Of a DNA stretch of 64,000 nt, positions 37,389 through 45,897 are shown in pieces. A program made the position numbers and the translations under genes. Numbering within the stretch: position 1 is the stretch's first letter; every line of letters begins with the position of its first letter. The stretch lies in contig CAJNDS010002570.1 in assembly GCA_905221605.1 (NCBI GenBank), positions 1 through 64,000 of the forward strand, in the 5' to 3' direction. A model generated the notes under the pieces. That model did not search any database, had not been told where the DNA came from, and was given only the letters and a program-made list of their open reading frames with translations. The stretch is from Symbiodinium natans. Taxonomy: Eukaryota > Sar > Dinophyceae > Suessiales > Symbiodiniaceae.

Positions 37389-38071
37389 ATGGGCAAGTTC
37401 GAGACGCTGGGGGCGGATGTCGGCCGTGCCGCTACCGGCTTGGCATACCTGGAGGAGCTTCGGTCGAGCTTCGGTAGAGCTTCGGTGGAACTTCGGTGGA
37501 ACTTCGGTGGAGCGCCTTGAAAAGCTCTTGGGAGAGGTGAGATCCCAGCCTGCCCTTGAGCCCTGGAACTTTAGGCGAGAGGAGTGGTTCTTTGCCTCTC
37601 GTTCAGGAAACTCTGAGGATTCAAGAGGCCGAGTACGCGGCAGAGGAGCCCGCGGTCCACGTTGTGTTCTCGTTCCGCAAATTACGAGCGCTCTTATTGC
37701 ATATGCCTTGCATGCCTTGCATGCCTTTTGCATGCCCTGCTTCACTGTCGAAAGGAGGAGGAGCTCCGAAAGACCTCAAAAGGCCTCGGCCTGGCCATGA
37801 GCCTCCACGAGGCGAGGGGGAAGAACTCAGACTCGGAAGCGGCGCAGCAGTTTGCAGTAGAGTCGGGTCGGCGGGTGTTGCGGCTCATAGGGCCGCTGCG
37901 TTTTCCCATGTTTTCAACCTCTGCTTGATTCCGAGGCCGGGAGGCAGCACCACCAACTCGGCGACCCCACACAGGATCCGCCTTTGGCTCCGCAGAGCTT
38001 CTGAGTTGGGAATCGGTCTTTGCCAGGCGATCGCCCTCTACCAGCGCGCGGGAGCCTTGCTGGAGGACTGA
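37389..38071 (+). CDS. Small helical protein, unrecognised family
   Basis: Candidate exons: 37389-37536 region (MGKFETLGADVGRAATGLAY, with RLEKLLGE just before a GTGAGA donor at 37537), 37607-37660 (ETLRIQEAEYAAEEPAVH), 37755-37853 (EEELRKTSKGLGLAMSLHEA) and 38027-38071 (AIALYQRAGALLED, TGA). The last three join in phase. The join gives AAQQFAIALYQRAGALLED, a helical hairpin-like end reminiscent of TPR or MIT helices, though I cannot assign either. The first exon contains a 13-bp repeat (GAGCTTCGGT-type) across which the reading frame changes, so that part is a sequence error, an unseen splice, or decay. Confidence 0.45.
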
Positions 38072-39244
38072 GCGCCCCTCATCAGAACATTGTAAAGCAT
38101 TCTCAAGAGCCTGAAGTTCTCTCGTACAATCTCTCTGTTAATTTGCGCGGCCTACAAAAAAAGTTCTCTCTCTCTCTCTCTCTTTCTCTTTCTCTTGATT
38201 TTTTTTAGTCTTTTTGTTTTTTAGTCTTTCTCGCTTAGACTCAGAGGATGCGATTCGTGCTCGTGCGGGCGATGCTGAGAAGCACGCCAAGGCCACAGCA
38301 TCGCAGTGCATTTTGTGCAATTTTTTCCTGCGCGTGTTTGCGCGCCTCTTGTTCTTTTCTCGGGTTTCGGAGGCGTCTCATCATTGCTCCTGCTGCGCTT
38401 AGAGCCAGGCGTTGAGATATGCTCGCTTCACGAAGTCAGAGGCCGGCTCCTTCGATGGGGGATATTCCAAGAAACGGGAAGGTGCAGAAGTCCCGTGCTC
38501 TGATGATCAATGGATCAATGATCATCCTGGGTTCGTGTATGTTCTTTTGTGAGGTTTGCAGCAGCCTGGGCGTGGCCTACCACGATGCAGGGCGTGGCCG
38601 ACACTTTCTGGGAGTCGCAGCGGGTTGTGTTTTACGTGATCGTGGCAGGCAGGCCGAGGATGCGCTGTCACAGCACAAAGAGGCCCCTCAGATCTTGGAG
38701 AGCCATTCTCAGCACAGTTCCCGTGTTCTGGCATGTTCTGGCCCTCTCGTCTCTGCATTCCTTCAAAAGTGTACCTTGCTTCATGTCGATTTACCAACAA
38801 TGAATCTACCAGGGCCGCGGCGGAAATCTTGCTAAATCTACGCCTGCGGACTGCCTTCCAGCTTGAGTAAAGCGTTATTGCATCGTGTGCAAAGTTCGTT
38901 GAACCTGACACGTGTGCTATCCAGTGCTTACGACGTGGAATACGAGGGCAATGAGCTCTAGACTCTAGACGTTGGTCATTTGTTTCCATGAAACATCATA
39001 CCGAATGAAAGCATGATTTCTTTAGCTTCTTCCGATCAGCTCACCGCAAGCGACACAGGGAAGACCACCACGTCGATTTGTCTCTCAAGACCAAGCATCG
39101 ATCACGCCCATGAATGAATGAACCGCGACATCTCGCATTGGAAGACTTCCCAGGGTCGAGCATCAACTTCTCGACCGGCCTGCAGCACAAAGCGACCGAC
39201 TGGAAAACACAGAGTCGTGGAGTGAGTATCTCGGCATAGACAGG
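38072..39244. other. No confident gene
   Basis: A CT microsatellite is at about 38167-38195. An open frame at 38419-38835 on + has no recognisable domain. Confidence 0.35.
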
Positions 39245-39360
39245 GTGGCCACGGTTCCTTTCGGTACGGTTTGTAATGAACCGAACCTTTTATGAACCGG
39301 TGACGGTTCGTGCGCGGTTCGGTTCTAACGGTTCGATTCCGCGGTTCGCACGGTTCCTAA
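39245..39360. repeat. CGGTTC-rich block, left flank of composite element
   Basis: Dense CGGTTC, GGTTCGG and GAACCG motifs (for example ACGGTTCGTGCGCGGTTCGG). A similar block in the same orientation ends the composite at 40585-40700. Confidence 0.75.
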
Positions 39361-39361
39361 T

Positions 39362-39609
39362 ATTGGGTTTAGGGTTTAGGGGTACCTCATTGGGGTGTTA
39401 TTATAATCCCCCCCCTCCCTATTATCGTAAACCCTAAACCCTAAACCTGAAGCCCTAAACCCTGCACCCTAACCCCTAAAGCCTAAGCCTTAAACCCTGA
39501 ACCCTAAACTTTAAACCCTGAACCTTAAACCCTAAATCTAAACCCTAAACCTTAAACCCTAAACCCTAAGCCCTAAACCCTAAACCCTAAACCCTAAACC
39601 CTAAACCCT
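39362..39609. repeat. Facing telomere repeats, TTTAGGG then CCCTAAA
   Basis: Two TTTAGGG units at about 39364-39380 are followed by a 50-bp C-rich spacer and then about 25 CCCTAAA units (39428-39609). The CCCTAAA units are degenerate at first and perfect over the last five or so. The CCCTAAA/TTTAGGG unit is the plant-type telomere repeat also used by dinoflagellates. Confidence 0.85.
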
Positions 39610-40395
39610 TCTTGTGGGGAAGAGGCGCGGCACAAAAGTCACCTTTTTTGAGGTGCTTGGGGCTGGGCAGGCCCAAAAAAGGTGACTTTTTGTGCCGGGC
39701 TCTTGCGGTGAAGAGGCGCGGCACAAAAAGTCACCTTTTTTGAGGTGCTTGGGGCTGGGGAGGCCCAAAAAAGGTGACTTTACAAAAAAGTCGCCTTTTT
39801 TGAGGTGCTTGGGGCTGGGGAGGCCCAAAAAAGGTGACTTTTTGTGCCGGGCCCTTGCGGGGAAGAGGCGCGGCACAAAAAGTCACCTTTTTTGAGGTGC
39901 TTGGGGCTGGGCAGGCCCAAAAAAGGTGACTTTTTGTGCCGGGCTCTTGCGGGGAAGAGGCGCGGCACAAAAAGTCACCTTTTTTGAGGTGCTTGGGGCT
40001 GGGCAGGCCCGAAACAGGTGACTTTTTGTGCCGGGTTCTTTGCGGGGAAGAGGCGCGGCACAAAAAGTCACCTTTTTTGAGGTGCTTGGGGCTGGGCAGG
40101 CCCAAAAAAGGTGACTTTTTGTGTCGGGCTCTTGCGGGGAAGAGGCGCGACACAAAAAGTCACCTTTTTTGAGGTGCTTGGGGCTGGGCAGGCCCGAAAC
40201 AGGTGACTTTGGCACAAAAAGTCACCTTTTTTGAGGTGCTTGGGGCTGGGCAGGCCCGAAACAGGTGACTTTTTGTCTTGCGGGGAAGAGGCGCGCCACA
40301 AAAAGTCACCTTTTTTGAGGTGCTTGGGGCTGGGCAGGCCCAAAAAAGGTCACTTTTTGTGCCGGGCTCTTGCGGGGAAGATGTGCAGCACAAGT
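39610..40395. repeat. Hairpin satellite, nine units
   Basis: Nine copies of TTGAGGTGCTTGGGGCTGG (near 39648, 39740, 39800, 39892, 39984, 40077, 40170, 40230, 40315) form the loop of an inverted repeat. Its left arm is ACAAAAAGTCACCTTTTT and its right arm AAAAAGGTGACTTTTTGT. Spacing is about 92 bp, or about 60 bp where the GCTCTTGCGGGGAAGAGGCG linker is missing. Three units carry GAAACAGGTGACT in the right arm without a matching left-arm change. Confidence 0.9.
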
Positions 40396-40414
40396 GGGCA
40401 GGCCCCAAGGGTTT

Positions 40415-40460
40415 ATGTATGTATGTATATATATATATATATACATAACCCTAAACCATA
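40415..40460. repeat. TATG/TA microsatellite and single telomere unit
   Basis: TATGTATGTATATATATATA is followed by ATAACCCTAAACCATA, closing the hairpin satellite on the right. Confidence 0.8.
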
Positions 40461-40584
40461 ATTCCTCAACCCTGCGTTCGCCCGCCTCGTCAGGTTTTGT
40501 CCAGCAGGGGCAGGCCTTACGCCTGCCCCTGCTGTCGTTTCGCGTCGTTTGCGTGTACCCTATAAGTTTCGGGTTTAATTAAGA

Positions 40585-40700
40585 ACCCTTTCCGGTTCGG
40601 TTTTCTACGGTTCGTGTCCGGTACGGTTCGCTCCCGGTTGGGTTCTTACACGGTTCGGTTCCTACGGTTCCGGTTTCCCGGTTCGCGGTTCGGTTTTATG
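40585..40700. repeat. CGGTTC-rich block, right flank of composite element
   Basis: CGGTTCGG, ACGGTTCG and CCGGTTCGCGG motifs, in the same orientation as the left flank at 39245-39360. Confidence 0.75.
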
Positions 40701-41290
40701 GTCATCCTGCATAGAAGCTATCTGTCTAGGCCTAGGGCGCAACACGTCTTGCTGGGGTCTGAGACTTATCGTGGCAGTGCTACTTAGACAGCTGTCGTTT
40801 CGTTTAACGGCTCTAACATGCTTTTGTAGAAATAAACGTGCGTGCTTCTGCAACTATGGTGGAGCTCACACTTCAGGATTAAGCTGATGTTGGTAAAGCT
40901 TACGGCTTACGGGATGCTAGGTTTTGTGCAAGCATTGGCAATAGGAGGCTGTTTGCAACGAGGTTGGGGTAAGCGCTTGGCGCCAGTGCTCCATAAGTGC
41001 AAGTGTCCGTGCTCTGCAGACCACCGAAAGGCAAAACGATGCAAGACGTAAATGAGTTAAGAAGTTATATAAGGCGCAACTGCCTCTATCCGCCGACAGT
41101 AACCCAATTTGCCGATTGCTGCGCAGCCGAAGCATAGCCCGAGGCCGTCGAGGCCTCAGATCAAGGATTCTCTTTCAGGTCCTTACTATGTCGGATCTTC
41201 CAGACGAACCTCCTTGCTTGGCTTGCCGGTCGAAACTGCCTTGTGCTCGATCGATCTTCAATTTTCGAGAGGCCCGAAAAAGCAGGAACA
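40701..41290. other. No gene recognised
   Basis: Unique sequence, slightly AT-richer than its surroundings, without recognisable exons. Confidence 0.35.
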
Positions 41291-41695
41291 ACAAGAGAAT
41301 CAGAAACTGGCCTGCGAATCAGAAACTGCGCATCAGAAACTCGCTGCGAATCAGAAACTCTGTATCAGAAACTGCCCCGTCTCAGAAACTCCGCATCAGA
41401 AACCGGCCCGCATCAGAAACCAGGCATCAGAAACCCGCGTGCATCGCTGGACTGGGGGGGAGGAGGTGGGGGGGGTTGGGGGGGGTTAATCGCGTGCAGG
41501 TTGCCCACGCATGATCTCTTTCCCAGTTTCCGAATTCCTGTTTTAGTTTCTGATTCACCCGTCTGGGTTTCTGATTCAGCCGTCCTGGTTGCAGATTCAA
41601 GACTGGTTTCTGATTTTCCCGTTTCGGTTTCTGACTCAGCTCTGGTTTCTGATTCAGCCGTTCTGGTTTCTGATTCAGCGGTTTTGGTTTCCAAT
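41290..41695. repeat. Inverted arrays of ATCAGAAAC
   Basis: The left arm (about 41297-41433) contains about ten copies of (A)ATCAGAAAC, such as GCATCAGAAACTC. The right arm (about 41525-41692) contains about ten GTTTCTGATTCAG copies. They are separated by a G-rich loop (41445-41487) and unique sequence. The arms could fold into a long imperfect hairpin. Long frames through it are periodicity artefacts. Confidence 0.85.
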
Positions 41696-42159
41696 TTTTT
41701 CGTCGACCGAAAAAGCAGATTCACTAATGGGAGCATTCTGACATGTTCGGCAGTCCCGCTTGCCATCTGGGCCACAAACCGACACGTCCATGGGACGGAC
41801 CCGTGCCATTGCCGCGTCCGAGGGGAAGATGCGTATGATGAAAATCAAGCAATCGGTTCCAAGCTGTCCGAGGACTTGTGCATTACTGATGCGCTTTCAT
41901 GCCCCGAGCGTCCTTTAGACTGTAAGTCCTACGCCGTACTTTGTGCTCCGCGTGGGGAATCGACCTGTGAAGCCGAAGGCTTGTCAGATCGGCGCTCTTT
42001 CTCCGTGCGACCGTTCGTGCAGACCGATTTCGTGGTCTTCAGCTGTCACTCACCACGCTGTGAGAGAAGAAGTACAGCAGAGCCCAGTGTGCCCATACAG
42101 CCCGAGCCGTTGGACAAACCAACGCCGTGCGAGCACATGTGGTTCTGCTTTCGCCGCAG

Positions 42160-42830
42160 GCCCTGGAACTGCGCAAGGCCGGCTCCGCGATTCCTCGGTT
42201 TGGGGATGTTGGGGGTCATTGGGGTCCGTGGGAGGCCGCAGAGACCCGCAGACATGTTCCCGTGAGGACATTGTCGGGAAGGAGCATCCCGGTGTCGCCG
42301 AGTGCCGCGGCCCTCGGAGAATGATATTATCTATCTTCTCAGCGTCAGAAGACACGCTCTTCCAGGCCTGAACAATCTGGGAAACCACTACTTTGCACGG
42401 GGCGCCTACCAAAAAGCAGCCGAGCACTTCGAGCAGGCCATGGTAGGTTGCCTTGTGACGACCATGGCCGCGTATCCATCACAGAAGGCCTTGGTCATCC
42501 TCACTTCGGCCTGTCCGGACACGCCCTTCGTAGCGGGCTCAGGGAACGGCAACCTGCTCGTTTTGGCTTTGTCGACTGTGTCGATTGTGTTGGTGTTTTT
42601 GATTCTTCAGGTGGCTTTGACCCTCTACAACTTGGGTCTGTGCCGAGCCCACCTGGGACAGCCTGCCGTCGGGGCACCACATTTGGGAAGAGACATGAAC
42701 ACTTGAAGAACCCATGAAGAGTTCATGAAGAAAAACCACGGTATGCCGAGGAGGCCGCACTGAAGCGGGCCCTTCGCATTGCCGAGCGGCTACTGGGCCC
42801 AAACCACCAGCAGGCACGGAGGGCGCGGAG
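42160..42830 (+). CDS. TPR protein, kinesin-light-chain type (partial)
   Basis: Exon pieces in order: 42160-42177 (ALELRK), 42267 to about 42306 (DIVGKEHPGVAECR), 42366-42442 (LNNLGNHYFARGAYQKAAEH then FEQAM, followed by donor GTAGGT), about 42611-42667 (VALTLYNLGLCRAHLGQPA) and about 42735-42830 (YAEEAALKRALRIAERLLGP then NHQQA). Joined, they read as consecutive 42-residue TPR units of the LNNLG...Y..A....+AL.I.....GP.H type. Such proteins are scaffolds for protein binding; dinoflagellates have many. The 18-nt first piece could be part of a longer exon reading back through the pyrimidine tract. The junction before YAEEAA is uncertain (no clean AG at the expected phase). More repeats may lie upstream and were not found. 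Confidence 0.7.
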
Positions 42831-42957
42831 CAGGGCACCATGGGGGCACCCTAGGGGCGGGTGGAGGGGAGTTACACTCGAGTTGCGAGGTGGACATGAT
42901 TCGCCAAACTCTGGAACAAGGCGGACCTTTCTAGAAGGACTCGATGTTGAAGCCTCT

Positions 42958-43019
42958 GAACCTAGCTGAACCTAGCTGAACCTAGCTGAACCTAGCTGAA
43001 CCTAGCTGAACCTAGCTCA
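42958..43019. repeat. 10-bp minisatellite GAACCTAGCT
   Basis: Six nearly perfect copies, directly after the TPR gene. Confidence 0.95.
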
Positions 43020-43649
43020 CTGTCACTTTTATCTCCAAGCCCCCAAGCGCCGCATTGTTTTGCAGGCGCCTCGTCGAAACAATGAAGGCGACAGATCGCT
43101 TGGTCTGGCAGTGCAAGAAGTCAAAACAGACCGGCCGAGGACTCCTTGTGGGATAGGGGCGCGTGGGGGGGGCAATCTACGCTGCTGGGGCGAAAGACGG
43201 TGAATCGGTTGGTCCTGCGCCTGTCCCATGAGTGGAAAGTGCAGGTGTTGGCCAGCTGCCATCAGCTGCCATCAGCTACCATCAGCTACCATCACTGAGT
43301 CGCTGCGCATTGCATTGGCGCATCGGACCATTCCAAGGCTTTGGGACCCATGATTTGAAACCTGAAGCAGCTTGAAGTAAGGCTGTCAGTCCTGTCAGGT
43401 CCCAGAGTTTGAACGGAAGTGGTCTCTCCTGTACATAGTGACATAGTGCGGCCAGAGCAGAGCAGACGCGGCGTGAAACAATCGATAGAGCTTGGGATGC
43501 TGAGCAGGGCATCGCGTGGGTTTGGAGTCGGTGAAGGGTCGGTTACACGTTTGGCGGCGATGGCCGCTTGCAGATCTTGCGGAGCTTTTGGCAGAGCTTC
43601 TGCGCAGCATGGCAAATGGCTCAACCTGGGTAGGCCTTTTGTGAGAGTG
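43020..43649. other. Intergenic, with a second 10-bp minisatellite
   Basis: About four copies of CCATCAGCTG/CCATCAGCTA at 43249-43297. The rest probably contains the 5' end of the TLC gene; no separate gene is seen. Confidence 0.45.
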
Positions 43650-44765
43650 ATGGATGTGGCGGTGACTCCCCGATATGATTTGGACCTCGCGGGGCTGTGG
43701 CAGCTGGTGTTAGTTTATGTGACGATCTGTGCAATTGCTCAAGTGGTCGCGATCCCAGTGTCATGGATGTTATTCCCAAGAGTGCGAGACCTAAACCAAG
43801 CACGTGGCGAACCCGGGGGAGACCTGTGGGCTGCAGATGCGATTTGCTTGCTCCTCTTCAGTGTCGCACTGCCGCTCAACCACAGTTTCAGCAATTCATG
43901 GGTGCGAGGGGTTCTGCAAGAGGTCTGAAAAGGTCTGACGCCACGTTTTTGTGCGAGGTGAGGCATGGTCAATCATGGTCATGTGGTTGAGCTGAGGTTA
44001 CCAAGCGCCTTTGGATCCATACACGTTCTCTCCCAAAGCGTTGACGCACGCTGGAACGGCAGTTGCCTTTCGTCCATTCATGGCTGTGTGTTGCTTTGCA
44101 CCAGGCTATTGGTTCACATCCCATTCCTGTTCTGGAAGGGCATGAATGCATCTCGCAAGCGCATCCTTGTGCATCACGTCATGGTGATCCTGGTGTACGG
44201 AACAGGCCTGGTTAAAGGCAGCATGCACTTCTGGGGGGCCATTGCAGGACTCTGCGAGTCCTCCAACATTTTCTTGGCCAATGTGGAGCTGGTAAAGTGC
44301 TGTTCAGATGTTCACCGTCTGAAGCAGAGCTTTCTTTACAAGTTGAACTCCGCTTGCCTCACGTTGGCATACATTTGTTGTCGACTAGTGCTCTTCCCAG
44401 CGGTGCTTGCAGCTTTGCTTACGGATGCGTATACCCATCCGGAGCTGACTGTGCGAAGCAGCGTGCTTGAATGGGTACTGATGCCGATGGCTATCTGCTG
44501 TGTCTGGGGCATGTCAGCCTTTGAGTTCCGGAACATCTTCGAAGGGATGTCCAAGGCCAAGGTTTATTCATTTTTTTGTGAGTGTCCTTGAAGTGTTAGG
44601 TCCCATTAGAGGTGATGTTCATACATGTTCCAGATGTTTGTCACAGAATGTGCAGCACATGCACGGGAGGCCATGGACTTGAAGGTAAAGAGTGCCTCCA
44701 GCTTGCTGCAGTTGGAGATTTGGTTGGCAGTCTTGGGCTTGCTGGTGGGCCACTGTCTCTTCTGA
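43650..44765 (+). CDS. TLC-domain (TRAM/LAG1/CLN8) multi-pass membrane protein
   Basis: Three exons join in phase: 43650-43922, 43992-44561 and 44634-44765 (TGA), giving about 324 residues. The start ATG (MDVAVTPRYDLDLAGLWQLV) is the first in-frame Met of the exon and leads into the first membrane helix. TLC landmarks: ARWNGSCLSSIHGCVLLC at the domain start, then RKRILVHHVMVILVYG with the paired His, then FWGAIAGLCESSNIFLANVE, and later hydrophobic segments (LTLAYICCRLVLFPAVLAAL; VLMPMAICCVWGM; a terminal LEIWLAVLGLLVGHCLF). TLC proteins include ceramide synthases and lipid-sensing or lipid-trafficking TLCD/TMEM56-like proteins. This one lacks the longer Lag motif that I would expect in a ceramide synthase, so a TLCD-like role is more likely. 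Both introns (69 and 72 nt) are GT-AG. Confidence 0.8.
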
Positions 44766-45897
44766 AGCAGTGAACCTCAAGCCGATAGCCTTCATAGCAT
44801 TCATAGCATTCACAGCAAAAAAACAGCATGGCTCTGCTGACTCTGCTAGTGCTGAGCAGCAGTGCAAGCTTTGAGCTCGGGCACCTCCAAGAAGGTTTGC
44901 AGAAGCCGTATCTTGCGCCGGATCTTGTGTTGTGGATGCCCTGAGCTTGAAAACCTTTGAGAACTAAACGAGATTCCAATCTGTGTCGACATTACTTGCC
45001 ACACTGGCAGGGGTGGCCAAAGCATAGTCGATTCCATTGGCTAAAGCGCACAGTCAGAAGTTGCAAGCGCTTGGAAACTTTGAGAAAGAAGCACAGCTCC
45101 TGTCATGTGTCGAATTTTTTCCTGCAGCGAATGCTCCACTACTGGCACGTTTGATTCTTCTGCAGAAAAATTCAGTTTCACCACCACACTTGACGTGCGG
45201 AGGGCATAGGTGCCGCCTTGGACGAAACCATGTGAAGTTGGCAAATCTCGGATCCATGCCACGGTGAGAAACCAGCTTTCGTTTAGCAACCATTCTGCTT
45301 CCGCATGAGGACATATTTGACCAAGAGGTCCTCTCTCTCTCTCTCTATTTTGCACAATTCGTCAAAAGACACTTAAAGTTGACACAAATTCCAGTAGCCT
45401 GACGAAATCTGACGAATGTTTCTGACTCTTGGCAAGCATTGCGCATATGCCCTCTGCACGCCTCGACATGAATCGTCAAGCTGGTGAGATCAAAGTGTGA
45501 GTTCCAAAACACCGAGGTAGCAGCGTGCGTAGCAGCATGCACAGCAGCGTGCGCCCAGCGTGCGTTGGTGGTGCGACGGTGTCAGCGGTTTGTGAGTGAG
45601 GCATTCGCAGTGTGCAGTTGCATCCTCTTGCCGAAGCTTTTGCGAACCAACATGTGGAGTAGTGAAGAAGGGTTTATTAGAGTCCTTGAGACGGAAGTGT
45701 TATGTGCACGTACCTGAGCACTCGCAGACAGACTACGCTCCACAACGCTGCAGAAGGTCGTGTGCCAAGCAGCAGAAACAGCCGCCCCACTCATACCTCC
45801 TAGCAGATGAGATTGGCTAGGACTCTGGAACAGACTAGTTGCCAGCAAGCATGTGCAGGGGCAAGCGGAGAAGAGGGAGAGAGGAACAGCGGAGCTT
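44766..45897. other. Gap between TLC and HTTM-like genes
   Basis: Expected to hold UTRs. A 9-bp repeat (TTCATAGCA) lies at about 44786-44812 and a short CT run at 45332-45347. No exon is recognised. Confidence 0.4.

Noticed and set aside
39330-39350. GGTTCGATTCC resembling a tRNA B box
   Set aside because: It is one variant of the CGGTTC repeat, with no tRNA structure around it.
44685-44711. A 27-nt intron with GT and AG ends in the last TLC exon
   Set aside because: It is too short, and the sequence is in frame without a stop, so it is kept as coding.
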